NCBI RefSeq assembly: GCF_000149955.1
Contig: NC_030988.1
Span: forward strand, 4,773,245 to 4,837,244
Direction: 5' to 3'
Origin: Fusarium oxysporum f. sp. lycopersici 4287
Taxonomy: Eukaryota > Ascomycota > Sordariomycetes > Hypocreales > Nectriaceae
DNA length: 64,000 nt
The translations under genes and the position numbers were made by a program. The notes under the pieces are model-generated. The model saw only the letters and a program-made list of their open reading frames with translations. It was not told the origin of the DNA and searched no databases. This document shows, in pieces, positions 23,835 through 35,542 of this stretch (the stretch's first letter is position 1; each line of letters begins with the position of its first letter).

Positions 23835-24549
23835 GTATGAACATCAAGCGTATATCGGTCTTCTTGATCGGTCTTCTCTGATGTGCTCGTAGTTGTACTT
23901 TCTTTCTCCTCTCTTTTATTCATTCAAGAACGAAAATGAAGAGGGCAGAAAAGGAACAGCACGATAAGTTTTGATAGATGTCTTGATGGATGTCTCGATG
24001 GGTGTCTTGAGAGAAAAAGATGACAAGATGCGTAGAAGAAGAAAGAAAGGAACGATAGATCAAATAGATTTATTTATTGGCCTAGGTACTGTAAAACTAA
24101 TGCCCCTGACGTTGTTCCATAATCGCTCCCGCTACCTGGGATGCTTCTTACCGTTTAAGGAACAGCCTGATTCTGCATGTGGTTTGGTGAGAAGTGCACC
24201 TGCACAGACGGTCGTCGTAGATGTCCCAATACATGTGAGACAATTAGCAAAATCTAATTCATAATGTCGGAAACACCCTTATGTCTTTATGCCAAGCACT
24301 CATACTGAGCGCTGACAGAATATAGACCATGGATTGCTTCAATGGGAGGAAGAAGCCAGAACCAGACGAACATGGCTGCGTGCACAGGATGAGCGGTATC
24401 AAGCTCATAGCGATAAAAAGTAAGAAAGGCCGCCAGTCCCGTCTCGTTCCATGTGGCCAAAACAAAGTCACTCGTTTGCTATTTAAGCCCTGCTCGCCGT
24501 GCCGATGTGAAACTTGCCACCTCCGCATCCTGTCCACTCTCCACCTGGC
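23835..24549. other. intergenic, nothing recognised
   Basis: Likely holds the 3' UTR of the MADS-like gene and the promoter of the small acidic ORF. Competing short frames on both strands carry no motif. Confidence 0.4.
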
Positions 24550-24897
24550 ATGCATATAATTGGCTTGATGCGAAAACAGAACGTAAGGCCACTACCTGCC
24601 CTACAGCCGCTATTTCCGCGGAGAGAAAATCCTCAGACGCTTCGTCAGCAAGAGAAGACCGAGAGATTTGAAGCTAATCTAAGACATGATACACAAGTGG
24701 CGGGACAAGTGATGGATACTAGCGCGCAGTTCGAGCCGATGGATATAGACAATGAAGAGGCATCGAGGGATAACAAAATGTGTATTCCGGCGATCGTGTT
24801 ATGGCCGCCGTCGGATGATGATTTTGATATGAAGGAGGACGCAGAGGATGTAGAGATGACTGGTACCGAGAGGAGCACCATTACAAACAACCACTAA
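24550..24897 (+). CDS. small acidic hypothetical protein, 115 aa
   Basis: Start placed at the first ATG (24550). The N-terminal half is basic and polar. The C-terminal half is acidic and contains VLWPPSDDDFDMKEDAEDVEM. The motif LW-x-P-S-(S/D)-DD-x-D is repeated near the end of the next small gene (25456-25902), suggesting the two are diverged paralogues. No membrane segment or signal peptide. Confidence 0.4.
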   Translation: MHIIGLMRKQNVRPLPALQPLFPRRENPQTLRQQEKTERFEANLRHDTQVAGQVMDTSAQFEPMDIDNEEASRDNKMCIPAIVLWPPSDDDFDMKEDAEDVEMTGTERSTITNNH

Positions 24898-25455
24898 GCG
24901 CTACAATACTGTATATGAATACTTCCGACTTTATTGTCATCGTAGGCTTCCTGAATTTCCTGTTTCCCACTGAAACAGTGGCATTTTAAACCGCCATAGT
25001 GAATCTGGATCGTCAGTATTCGTACGTGACAGATTAAAGTCACCCTTGACTTGGGGATGCATATTCCACAGCTCTGTGTCTAAGCCCATCACCGACTTGT
25101 ACTGTGATCCCAGCCGGCCAAAGCATTCCCGTCTCGAAGGCTCTACACTGGATGCATTGGTCAGATCGGACAGAGAACGCAAGGTGCTGAATAAAGTCCT
25201 GCTACACCTGTCGCAGAAGCAGACGAAGAGAGACTTGCGACCAACGGCAGTTATCCAGGGGCTAAAATAGGATGAGGCGCGTCCCAATCGAAAGAGCGAA
25301 TCTTCAAAGTGTCACGTATCAAAAAGGAACGTACTTACTGTACGACCAGCTAGGCTCAGAAATTGGAAAAAGGCCTCTTGGATCCCCTTGGAATGCTTAA
25401 ATATGCACTATTGCCATGTTTGGCGATGTTTGTATCCATCACTCCCTAGGAATCG

Positions 25456-25902
25456 ATGACTCGTAGTGAATACACTAGAATTGACAAGAAAAGAACGCTG
25501 CGACGCCGCATTGTGGATGAGACGTATGGCCCTACGAAAGAAGTCAAAGCATGGGAGAGGATCAAGAAGCTAGTGAAGGCACCAGATAAATCGCCAAATC
25601 TTTACGTTCAGGTACCCAGTAGTGAATCCATTCACAGGATCGATGACTCCGTGACTAGCCATACCCTCGACTCGCTATCGCATGCCGTTCAGAGCAGGGT
25701 CGAGCCGAGAACTACGAATGATCTTAAAGAGGATAATCACATATCCATATCCATCGAGTTTACCCATAATCATCCATGTCGAGAAGATGGGGAGGATGAG
25801 GACCTCTGCTGCCTGTGGATCCCCTCAAGTGACGATGAGGAAGATGAAGAGGCGGCGCATGCCGACGCGGTGTCCGTGACGACGTGGCCTAGGCGGACTT
25901 GA
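25456..25902 (+). CDS. small acidic-tailed hypothetical protein, 148 aa
   Basis: ATG-started frame, ending in TGA. The N-terminus is strongly basic (DKKRTLRRRIVDETYG, then WERIKKLVKAP). The C-terminus is acidic and has CLWIPSSDDEEDEEA, matching the LWxPSDDD motif of the 24550 product. The basic head plus acidic tail could bind nucleic acid or chromatin, but no family is recognised. Confidence 0.45.
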   Translation: MTRSEYTRIDKKRTLRRRIVDETYGPTKEVKAWERIKKLVKAPDKSPNLYVQVPSSESIHRIDDSVTSHTLDSLSHAVQSRVEPRTTNDLKEDNHISISIEFTHNHPCREDGEDEDLCCLWIPSSDDEEDEEAAHADAVSVTTWPRRT

Positions 25903-26430
25903 ACTGTATGTACTTGGTCTAGTTATGATGAGTCTTTTTTTCACACAAAACTGGATGGTTATGTCTATATGTTAACTTTGTGAAGTTCGTCTTTTTAGGG
26001 ACTGGCTCGATCGATTATCGCTGAGGGAGCATACGTGCTTCAGTTTTCCATGCCGGGAGAGAGGGCTGGTAGCCAGAACTGCTGAATATAGAAATCTAGG
26101 ATTGGCCTTTCCTTTCTAAGGGAGAATTGATCCTAGTTTGTCGCAAAACATCTGTTCCCTTTCATAAGAAATAAACCCTCCCTTCCTTATGTCTTTGGCA
26201 GTAGCATCATCTCTTTCCACTTCTCATTCTCCAAAGCACTACCCGAGAACTCTGGAATCCGAGAAGATAACACGAGAGCATGCCACAGAGTTCTCTGGAT
26301 CTGCCGACGCATCTTATTGATGTCCCGGCTGGTCGTAGTAGTGAACGTTACTACATTCCCATATATAATGTAAACGATTTCTGAGAGCGATTCCTATACC
26401 TATACTCCGCCACAATGCCTCAAATCACTT

Positions 26431-27249
26431 ACAAACTATCAGATTCCCTTTGGCGGTGCACGAGAGCTCATAAGTTACTGGTTACAAGACTGTGGCGTTA
26501 TAGATTGGCAATTTCACAATGACGCCCGCTCAGGATGGATTTGTTTCGAGTACGAGGGGGACTTTGGAATTGCACTTGGTCCGTCTTCACTTTGCACCTA
26601 TCACTTCTGTTCGATGATGCCTAATTAGGTGATTCTAGAGATTCTACAAGAAGTGAAGCAACTTCACCCAAAGCTGGAATACTCAGCCGTCAACAAGCTG
26701 AGGAGCATCAAGCTCGAGGTTATAGATTGCACATTGACCCAGCCCAGGTTTTCCAGGATATACTCTAGCCACGTCAAAGGGTCACTGCGACGCTGGGACG
26801 ATCTGATCGACTGGATCAGGTTGGACCTGCCCAAAGCTAAGGCCGAGAGGACGCAGAAAATAATGTTGACAGGACTATCGTCCCGTCCAAACATCCATGA
26901 ACTCAATCACTGGATGCGTTCGAGACTCGGGTCAGACTGCCTGTTGATTGTTGCATCACGCATCGCCCGCATAGGCATGTGCCGCGCGCTGGTCTTCGTC
27001 TGTACCCTCGCTATGCTAAAGGGCTTGTCCGAGGATAGAATACATGACCGTCTCGAAGGAGCGATGTTTGGCAATGAGACCGTGAGAATTCTGGTTGAGC
27101 GGTCTGATGGTCAGGCTAGTGCAACGAAGTACCAACAAGAGGCGGCACCTCTGGTCGTGCTGGGATCGTCGAGACTGCCACCTCACTGGCCTAGTATAGT
27201 GTCCAAATGGAATCACAGCATGGAGAAGATAGACGAGGATACTACTTAG
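26431..27249 (+). CDS. hypothetical protein, two exons, start unresolved
   Basis: A 60-bp GT-AG intron (26579-26638, phase 1) joins an upstream frame (GGARELISYWLQDCGVIDWQ, ending FGIAL) to the 26639-27249 exon (EILQEVKQLHPKLEY onward). The upstream frame lacks an ATG. ATG 26415 lies one frame off, reading MPQITYKLSD just before IPFGGAREL, so either another intron or a one-base shift separates them. The Y-x-L...GGAREL...W-L-x-x-C-G-V text faintly recalls a glutathione transferase N-terminus, but the rest does not follow that fold. Exon 2 is helical with a WDDLIDWIRLDLP segment. Function unknown. Confidence 0.4.
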
Positions 27250-27770
27250 GAACACTCGATGCATAGTGTGCCGCACCTTGATGTCCGGTGTTAGGGCGAA
27301 GCCTTTTCAGATCCCCAAGTACAGTTCTGAAGATGCCGGTACAAGTTGGAGGCAAGAGCAAACCAGACTACCACGATCTCTCGGTCGGGGAAATCTCTCA
27401 GAGGGCAGGTAGTCTTGCTGTAGAATCCTGTTGTTTTCCGAAATCCAAAACTTGCTGTTTGCAGTACGCATCGTCCAGAACGGACCAACCTGTATCTTTC
27501 ACATGGATGGAGCCCGCCCCACGTCTAAGGCTTCGCTACATGTATCGTCCAAAATACACCTCTATGGTTCTGCGTCCCATAGGTAGCGTATTACAGTCGA
27601 ATATATACAGCTGCGCATATAGATAGAATAGGCTATACTGCAAGATAACTTCGCCATTCAATAGCACCACAAAGAAACTGTATCGACTGTCATACTCCTA
27701 TGCTTGCGTATTCCGCACATACTATCAACAATTCTATTGCCTCCAAGATAAAGCTGAAAGACTCTATACA
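27250..27770. other. intergenic, nothing recognised
   Basis: Short overlapping frames only; no motif or repeat was seen. Confidence 0.35.
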
Positions 27771-28535
27771 ATGACAGCACCCCATTTTCCCATACAAGCC
27801 GGAACTCATCAGCCTGACCCTCTGAGCATTCAAAGCATGGCTCAACCTGTGGGAAACCAGGGGCTCTCTTCTTATAGCAACACTGTGCCGCAGCAGTACG
27901 GGTTGATTCCTGCCGCGAGCATGTATTTCAATCCCGCTATCTTGCAATCCATGGATGTCTCTTCAGAGAAGAATCTGCATCCAAAACCAGAAATGTGTCA
28001 AAGGGTCATGACGGGCCAGGGACAACACAATCAAGCATACCAAGAGCCAGGACCATTCATGCCCGCTCCTATTCGCGAACCAGAGGTACCAGTGTCGGCT
28101 CCAGCCTGGACCAGAAGCACCAAACATCGGCGGCTGAAGCCAGGAGATGCGCCTGCGGCACTCGACCACCGGGGATCAAGAACATACAACGGTCAATTAC
28201 AAATGGTGTCCACATGGCGATTTCAGGATCATCAGGGAAACCAGCCGCGGAGAGGCTTATCACACCATTCTATCAAGCATCGCATTACTCGAGCCATGGC
28301 CTCGCACCGCAGCGGTGTACCAAGAAGTCCGGGGGCCCAGGCAAGAAATGTCGAAACGGATCGGCATGTAGAATGGACTCAACGCCCACTAGTACGACGC
28401 GTACCATTAGCTCTTCAACCTCCACTACCCTCTATTCGATCGCTTATTCCCGAACTCCCCAAAACCTTTGCAAATCACACAAATGTGTCAACGGCACATC
28501 AAAGCTTGTATGGTGCAGCGAAACGGCAAGAGTAG
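27771..28535 (+). CDS. Pro/Gln-rich hypothetical protein, 254 aa
   Basis: ATG-started frame with a disordered N-terminus (Gln, Pro, Ser) and a basic C-terminal half. No family is recognised. All three + frames stay open for long distances between about 28000 and 28540. One of the other frames (28147-28371) reads NYKWCPHGDFRIIRETS, which looks protein-like. An intron that moves between frames is therefore possible, and the single-exon model may be wrong. Confidence 0.4.
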   Translation: MTAPHFPIQAGTHQPDPLSIQSMAQPVGNQGLSSYSNTVPQQYGLIPAASMYFNPAILQSMDVSSEKNLHPKPEMCQRVMTGQGQHNQAYQEPGPFMPAPIREPEVPVSAPAWTRSTKHRRLKPGDAPAALDHRGSRTYNGQLQMVSTWRFQDHQGNQPRRGLSHHSIKHRITRAMASHRSGVPRSPGAQARNVETDRHVEWTQRPLVRRVPLALQPPLPSIRSLIPELPKTFANHTNVSTAHQSLYGAAKRQE

Positions 28536-29447
28536 ATAAGATGCAGCAGCTAAGCAGGCATTCGGTTGCAGAAGCGACTCATCTGCAGTTATCTTGTTGA
28601 TGCGCCGCCTGTATCCTCCACGATGGGGCTACCTCTACAATCTACTCTATACTATAGACTCAAAGTCGATATGGAAGTAATTAATTAGAGGGATAAAACT
28701 CACATGAGGTCGTCATCTTGCCATTTACTTACTGAAAGGTTGAAAGATATTTTGTGTCTAAAGTGGGCGAACCACTGTTTGATTTTGCCTGTAAACTATC
28801 GTGGACAAAACCTGTCTCGAGTGATAAACGCACATGGAGAAGCACCTGCAGGACTTCCTCAGCGAAGGAGATGGGGACTTTCAGTCCTGTTGCTGGTGTG
28901 GCCCAGTAGATTAAGGAGGATGGGCCTGAAGACATCTGCCACGAATGGCGTAATTAATCTCGTTCAATTGAGCCATAGGCAATATGGAATGCATTCGATC
29001 GCCAGAGTATCTCTTGGCTGGCACTAAGACGAATTTATTATGCTTCCAGATTCTGAGATAACTGAAGAATAACAATTCCCTCGAAACAGTACTGTAGCAT
29101 TCCTTCTAGCGTTGGGAGACCAGCATCTGGAGGTGGTAAAGTAGCGGTTGTTGACAATCTGCGATGAAGCCGCATTGCATTTTTTGAACATGCACGTACG
29201 CCATCAGCAGGTGAGTATGTAGATACCGTGCCACTAGGTATGAAATACTTGGAAGCAATAAAACACAGTCCAAAACATCTATACGCTATAAACCAATGAC
29301 TGTCAAGGAGGGACATTCGATTTTAATCTTTACGGTACAGTATAGCATAACTGGTCACTACCGACTCAGCTGGCCAAACACTTCTTCTATATACGTGGCT
29401 TCCAGATACATACCAGCGACATAGAAACCTATCGAACTAGCCGCCCA
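28536..29447. other. region without a convincing gene
   Basis: Minus-strand frames at 29038-29316 and 28729-28935 could be exons of one gene, but no phase-consistent join was found. The + frame at 28704-29027 overlaps them. None has a known motif. Confidence 0.3.
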
Positions 29448-29986
29448 CTAGTACTGCCAGGAATGCTCGCTCCCGCCCGGACACCCAGGCGTGCCATACA
29501 CGCCACCTACCATCCAGAGAACAATGTCGACAAACCACCAAATCCCACCGGCACCGAGAGTTAACAGCTTGAACACAGCTAGAGGCCAGTGGTGAGCGTA
29601 GAACTGATCGATACCGAAGGATCCTAGAAAAAAGGCAAGAAGCATTGCCGTTCGTTCCTGTCGATAACACTTGGCGGTCGTTGGACGCTCGTCAAATCCT
29701 CCCCAAGACCTCTTTGCCAAGTCGAAAGGCCTCTCGATGGCAACTGTCCATTCCATGATCAGTCACAAGATGGTCGCGCTTGTTGAAGTCTGTCAGATCA
29801 AAACAACGTACTGGTTATCCCACATGAGACAATGACACCCAAGACAATCACCGAGTAGACTGTTGCAAGCAGTTTCCAGTGTCTCTCGACGAGAGATAGG
29901 CCTTTTCCGATCCAAGGAGCGGTTCCGGAATGTACCGAGGTTCGTCGAGTAGCCCGGAAATGATTCATGATCGAACTGAGCGTCAT
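29448..29986 (-). CDS. TM2 domain membrane protein, 156 aa
   Basis: Exons 29986-29812 and 29743-29448 are joined by a 68-bp phase-1 intron. Exon 1 encodes a single hydrophobic helix (WKLLATVYSVIVLGVIVSCGI). Exon 2 carries the TM2 domain: AMLLAFFLGSFGIDQFYA, LAVFKLLTLGAGGIWWFVDI, then GVYGTPGCPGG at the C-terminus. These are the conserved TM2 features (FLG.FG.DxFY, two helices separated by a short turn, GCPGG). TM2 proteins are small integral membrane proteins of unclear biochemical role. Starting at the in-frame ATG of exon 2 alone would give 102 aa, but the spliced form adds a plausible first helix. Confidence 0.85.
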
Positions 29987-30960
29987 TTACTTGAGGTAGC
30001 AGCAGCAGCGACAACAGTAACAACAGAAACAGCAGTGATAGGTTTGAGCAGACGTAGACCTAGGTGGCAGGAATTCAATCAACTTGTCACCTTTCAAGCC
30101 AACCCAGGCAAGGAATTATAGAGAGGGCTGTCTGGTTAATAGAGGACGCTCTGTGGACTGAACCTAAATCATCCTTTAAGATAATCCCGCTTCGACTGTC
30201 CGAAGGAGCTGTTCGCTCCCGGTACACTTGCTGCGATCTTTAGCCTTTTTCATTCGAACACCCCGTCTGTATTCTACCCCGCGATGCGATAGAGTAAATT
30301 CTGTGTCCGATTTCAACCTCTCGGCCCGTAATTCTCCTTCCACCGGTCATTCTTGACCAGCAGCGACTGGTGCGCATCCGCAACCTTTGGCCTACAAGCC
30401 TGGCCTTATCTTGGGATTGAAGCTTATGGCAGAGGAGTGCAAGCCCATTGTCATCTGGTATTGTAACCAGATTCAAGGCTTGTACTCTGATTACATTTGT
30501 GCTGTAGTACAGGTCGGGTCGTAGCATCGTTGTTGAACTTGAAGGCTTGTCGCTCAACCGCATGCTGGGCTTCAGCAAGGGCTACTCCGATAGAGAGAGA
30601 TATTTATGTTAAAACTTACCATTTCGTTCATATGAGATACGTTTGCAGGATATATTTATAATCTATATCATATGCTGTAGGCTCCTGTGTTATTCGGGGA
30701 TTACTGTAATGTAGCGTTTGTCGCACAGCCATTCACACACTTGTCCTTTGAAAAGAGATAGTGAGAGAGCTTGTATTGAAGCCGAGTATACCTCTATTCT
30801 ACATGTCTCCCGAGGTCAGTTGCCTATTCAAACGTCTAAGATCTGGCCATTTACAACTCCGTTCGTGCTCTTCGCATCTGAGAATCCGCGATCCAGGTTC
30901 GAACCAGCGAGTTCAGTCTGTTTCTTTCCGGTATGACTAGCATATGAACTCACTCTTTAG
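29987..30960. other. intergenic, no gene supported
   Basis: The frame at 30240-30578 (minus) lacks family features. A GGTTCGAACC string near 30896 resembles a tRNA B box, but the arms do not pair (see rejected items). Confidence 0.4.
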
Positions 30961-31629
30961 CTAAGGCTGATGAATGGAGCATGGATGAGGGGAGCATGAG
31001 CATTCATCTTGGTACGGAGTACCAGGTCCATCGTTCCAGTCCAGCCCTTCGATATCATCAGTGTTCAGGTGGGCCATGCCGACCAGCGATTTGATCTTTC
31101 TCCTAGCCCAAATAGATACTATGATCATAGCGATGAGCAAGACCAGTACTTCGAAAGCAAAGAACACGACGACTTCGCTTGGGAAGTTGTTGGTATGCCA
31201 AAGCAACAAGCCCGCCATGGCTTGCAGTATGACGACATCAAGCAAGAACAAAGGCACCCAAGACATTATAAGATCCAGTCTCTCGTATTGACCCTTTATC
31301 GACCGGAAATTGAATTGAAGCATGGTGGTGATGGCGACTGCGGCGACCGCGGTGATTGCCGTACTGGTCAATAGAGCTGCTGCCGTGAACTCGAGGCCAC
31401 TCAAGCTGTCCGGTTGGGATAGGCCAAAGATTGTCATCCCTAGAGACAAAATCGCTAACCAAGCTACAAAGAGTAGAAGGCCATTGTAAAAACGCACGAC
31501 TAGTCGAACAATGAATACCGAGCGAGGGCTGACTACCCCTAACTCTTCATCTATCGTAGGCATTGATACAACTTGAATCATTCAGCAAGGGAGTGAGCCA
31601 GGTTTCTCTGAAGACTTACCTTTATGCAT
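30961..31629 (-). CDS. four-helix integral membrane protein, 206 aa
   Basis: A 10-bp first exon (31629-31620, MHK plus one base) and the main exon 31571-30961 are joined by a 48-bp phase-1 GT-AG intron. Four hydrophobic segments are visible: LLLFVAWLAILSLGMTIFGL, AAALLTSTAITAVAAVAITT, WVPLFLLDVVILQAMAGLLL and VVVFFAFEVLVLLIAMIIVS. The short N-terminus and a polar C-tail (DEELGVV; C-S-C-S-x-H-P-C near the end) are presumably cytosolic. No named family. The alternative start in the main exon adds MIQ before VVSM instead of MHK. Confidence 0.65.
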
Positions 31630-32398
31630 GTGAGTCAGAATGGAAAGGGCTGTAGCTGAGTATGCAAATGGAAAGACATGTTAGAAGGGGGAATGCATGC
31701 ATTCAGCGGAGCTTTGTACATATATGATCAGCGAAGCAGCCAAATAAGGAGATAGCATCGGTCTCTTGCTTTTTTCTTTTTTTCGCCTCCCCTCCTCTTC
31801 CTGCTTTCTTCTTTCCACCTTCTTCATTTTCTGGCTGTTTGAGTAGGTTCGTCTGTCGGTATATCCCCTACTGCTGGAGTCTCAGCGGAGTACAGTCTAC
31901 GGGATAGCATGTCCTCGACGGAATGGCCATAACTAGCCAGTCCAAACCCCGGCCTTTTCATCTATGGATATGTGAGTTTCTTGCTTAGACATGCAAGGAA
32001 CTCACGACACGCCTCGCATTTAGCCCAGAACGCTAGGTAAGCAAAACGTCCTCCGAAACTAACGTCGAGGCGGACGTTCACGACCTCCAGAAACACTGAG
32101 ATAAAGAATCATCTAACCCCATCAGATCTCACGACAGGGCCTTATCCAAATACAAGTTCTAATTGACTACCAAACAGCCCAATAGATCCACTTAGTCTTG
32201 CGACCGTTCATCACATGCATGGAAAGTGGCAAGCCGATGTAGGACACATCAAACAGCACCACTATCACTTCCACCTGGGCCTCCTCCCCATCGTATAAGA
32301 AAGTAGTGTGGTTACTTGTCCAAGAACCTTTTCAAGTCAATAGTGCGGTCGAAAGGTGCTCAACAGACAGCATATCATCTCGAGAGACTCACATCAAA
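31630..32398. other. divergent promoter region
   Basis: The space lies between the minus-strand membrane protein and the + strand MFS gene. A pyrimidine-rich tract (about 31769-31830) is seen, as is common upstream of fungal genes. No coding frame is supported. Confidence 0.45.
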
Positions 32399-34133
32399 AT
32401 GACGAGAATGCCATGTTTCTTCTATTCACAACCACCCCAGCCTCAAGCAGGAATAGGACTGGGAACTATTCTTACCATTTACATAACTTGCATCATCAAC
32501 GGTATGTTACTGAAAACGTTTAATCGAGGGAGCTAGCTGATCGGCAATGCTAATCACCGTCATGCCAGGGTTCGACGTAAGTAACGTTGCCAACATCCAA
32601 CCACAGCTTTATGAGGCATTCGGTCATATCGAGTTTCTTCCTTGGATTGGACTCTCTTACTCCCTTGCCAACTTTGCTACATTAGCCTTTGCTCGTAACG
32701 TCATCGATGTTTTCAATATACGTTACGTGTATATCATCAGCATCGCTATATTTTTTGTTGGAGCGACCCTGGCGGGCGTGGCGGGCAACATCTCCACAGT
32801 CATCGCTGGCCGAGCGATCATGGGGATTGGAGGCTCAATCTGCCAGAACTGGTGAGTGAGAGCTTAGTCCTCTCCATTTCTTCCGTCGTTGCCCGTCCCA
32901 TGTGGCGCATACTGAATGTTCATTGCAGTGCCATATCATACTTTGCCATGTATGCGACCGACAGTCAAAGTCCTCTCCTTTATGGCATCATGAGTGGGTT
33001 GTGGGCCATTGGCCTTGTAGTAGGAGGCCCAGTAGGCAGCGCCTTTGTGCAGAGCTCTGCCACGACCTGGCGTTGGGCTTTCTTCATCAATCTACCATTC
33101 CTGGGCCTTGCCATCATCTGCGCCCTGATTTTTGTGCCAGGCAGACCCGAAACCAATAATCTTCCTCTGCGAGATTGTCTTGCTGATATTGACATATTGG
33201 GGATCGTCCTTCAAGTAGCTACAACCGTACTCTTCGCCATCGCGGCCACCTTTCTCCGGCCCGGTATGGGAATGGAGCTCGGCGCCCTGTATCGCCATCT
33301 GGACTATGTTCGCTGTTGTGCTTGCTGCTTGGGTTGTTCAACAACTTCGCAGTTACCAGAAGCGACCTCGCCATCAGGTGGTCCCCATCAAAATCATGGC
33401 TCGGCGTCATATGATACCTCTATGGGTAGCATCAGGTTGCGCCGGTGCTACCTACGCCATCATGCTCTACTATATGCCACTGTTCTATGCCTTCTCAAAG
33501 GGGCTGAGTGCGCTACAACAAACCGTGCGTCTCTTACCTTTTGTTCTTCCTTTCATCGTCACCGTGGTCATCATCGCTGCTTGTCTGCCAAGAGTAAAGC
33601 ACTACGGTTTAATCTACCTCGCTGGCGGTGCCATTACACTCGGATCGGCAACAGCCCTTGCTACTACTCTTGCACCAAATGTTTCCGAAAGTAAGGTTAT
33701 GGGCCTCACAGCTCTAGTGGGCGTGGGACTTGGCCTACACTTTCAGCACAGCAATGCCATCTCGAACCGGATTCACAAAGACCTCCGAGATCGAATTGAA
33801 GGCGCTGCGCTTCTGAACATGAGCCTGATGGGTGGTATCTCTATGGCATTGATCATTGCAGGTGCTGTCTATGAAAACCGCGGCATGTCGTTGCTAAAGT
33901 CGGCTCTTGGGTCATTCGATTATGATGAAGGAGACCTGCACGAGGCACTTGCAGGCGTCTCGCGGGATACGGGGGGAGGAGATGAGGCTCATAGCATGAT
34001 AGCATATGGCGCTAACGCAACATGTAAAGCCATTGCTCTCTTGTTCTATATTGTCGCCTCCAGCGGCGCTCTCTGCTTAGCATGCGGCGTACTCGCCGTA
34101 TTTGGCCGTTCTCGAGCGAAGAAGTCGCAATAG
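32399..34133 (+). pseudogene. MFS transporter (DHA2/TRI12-like) broken by one base
   Basis: Exons 32399-32501, 32569-32851 and 32929 onward, with introns of 67 and 77 bp, all in phase. The product has the MFS pattern: GFDVSNVANIQPQLYEAFG, WIGLSYSLANFATLAF, GRAIMGIGGSICQN, YGIMSGLWAIGLVVGGPVG and TWRWAFFINLP, followed by the C-terminal helices. At the TTT run 33251-33253 the frame moves by one base. Up to there it reads VLFAIAATF; from there the other frame continues the family text SGPVWEWSSAPCIAIWTMF. Removing one T would restore the expected transporter, so this is either a recent null allele or a homopolymer error. The remaining frame runs cleanly to TAG at 34131. Expected role: proton-coupled drug or siderophore efflux at the plasma membrane. 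Confidence 0.85.
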
Positions 34134-34960
34134 GGGATGTATGTTGCATAAGCAAGGATCAGTGGATCATGGCAGAACGGTAAAAAGGCTGGTAGAAGGG
34201 TCATAGTGGTAATAACAAGACAGAAGCTAGTAACTACCAAAAACCTAACGAAGACCTTGTGCCCTCTAGGTTAATATTCCTCATGTGGCTATTTGATCAG
34301 ACTTCACAGGGGTTTTGGTCGACACCAAGAGTTACAGTCACACATTGAATATCAATCTCGTAGTTATAATCGCCATCACGATCCGGTGTACCTTTCAAAG
34401 TGACCCCTTCAGTCTTTTATTTGTAGAACAAACTTTGTTGTGAACAGGCATTGTTGTTCAGGCTAACTGCTGATAAAACCACCAGGGGAGTATCGCCTTC
34501 TGCTCCTTCTGCCTAATTCGGCCTCGATTCCCGGGCCATACATTAGTGAAGGCTGAGAGGTCTGGTGTTGTGAACGGACATTATCACTTACCCTAGACTA
34601 TTGGAAGCGGGAATGGTTAGTATGATCTTAGAACGTCTAATCCGAGCTCGATGCATCAGAATATAGCGTAGTTCGTTTACATAATCCATCATAGACGTGG
34701 ATGTTGTATAACTGAAACTCTGGGCTGACTCTATCTCGCTGACATGGTATATTGCTACGTTAATTTGAGGTATATAAGGGACTTGGTTTGAAAAAAAACT
34801 TCTGGTTCGCATTTCAGCCCTGCTTTCATCCAGAGCCAAGCAACCACTCAATTCATCGCCAAGCTGGCTTGAAACCCTTAACCAGATACCATCAACTATT
34901 CCGATATTTATCGCCCTTCACAACGTCGTGTCAACTGCCGATTCATATACCAACGCGATA
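34134..34960. other. intergenic
   Basis: Contains the 3' flank of the transporter and the 5' flank of the next ORF, including a TATATAAG-like string near 34772. No other gene is supported. Confidence 0.4.
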
Positions 34961-35542
34961 ATGGCGCAGCAACTCGAGAATCATGCTCTCAACTTTCATG
35001 AAGAAAACTTTTCATGCAAGAGAATGACAGCGAACTTGCTTCTTTTTCACCGAGATGCAATGCGGCGTTCTGATACATATCATAGCATGATACAGACAAT
35101 CCTTGCGTTCGGGCACGTTGATGTTTATATCCGCGAGCATCTCGAACACCATTCGGCGAGAGTGATTTCGACATTCGATCAGAGGTTCGGCACGCATCGT
35201 ACGAGGATAGAGATATCTCGTACCGCTATTGAGGCCCAGGCTTGCATGGTTCCCCAAACTCAGCGTTCAAAGGTTATCGAAATATTAGCCATCAGTTACC
35301 TTATTCACGGCGTTCGCAAAGCCTTACGATTCGATACACAGGAGAACCCACTTAGGGTTCCAGGACACCATCAAACAGAAGACGACAGACTCTTTGTAGA
35401 GAGAGATGAATTTGTGTTGCGGGAGGAGCGAGATAGCACCATACTCTCACAACCTGATGGAGAAGATGTATTGGGAAGCTCGTCTGCAGACACGATTGGC
35501 CGCATCTGTGGAGAGATTCGAGAGCACCGTATATTCTTATGA
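34961..35542 (+). CDS. hypothetical protein, 193 aa
   Basis: The start is placed at ATG 34961, because the longer frame from 34928 begins with GTG. Helical and charged (LLLFHRDAMRRSDTYHSMIQ, then VDVYIREHLEHH). A stretch SKVIEILAISYLIHGV is hydrophobic but short for a membrane helix. No family is recognised. A TATA-like sequence lies about 190 bp upstream. Confidence 0.5.
   Translation: MAQQLENHALNFHEENFSCKRMTANLLLFHRDAMRRSDTYHSMIQTILAFGHVDVYIREHLEHHSARVISTFDQRFGTHRTRIEISRTAIEAQACMVPQTQRSKVIEILAISYLIHGVRKALRFDTQENPLRVPGHHQTEDDRLFVERDEFVLREERDSTILSQPDGEDVLGSSSADTIGRICGEIREHRIFL

Noticed and set aside
30885..30915. GGTTCGAACC resembling a tRNA B box
   Set aside because: The flanking arms do not pair and no acceptor stem or A box is found at the right spacing.
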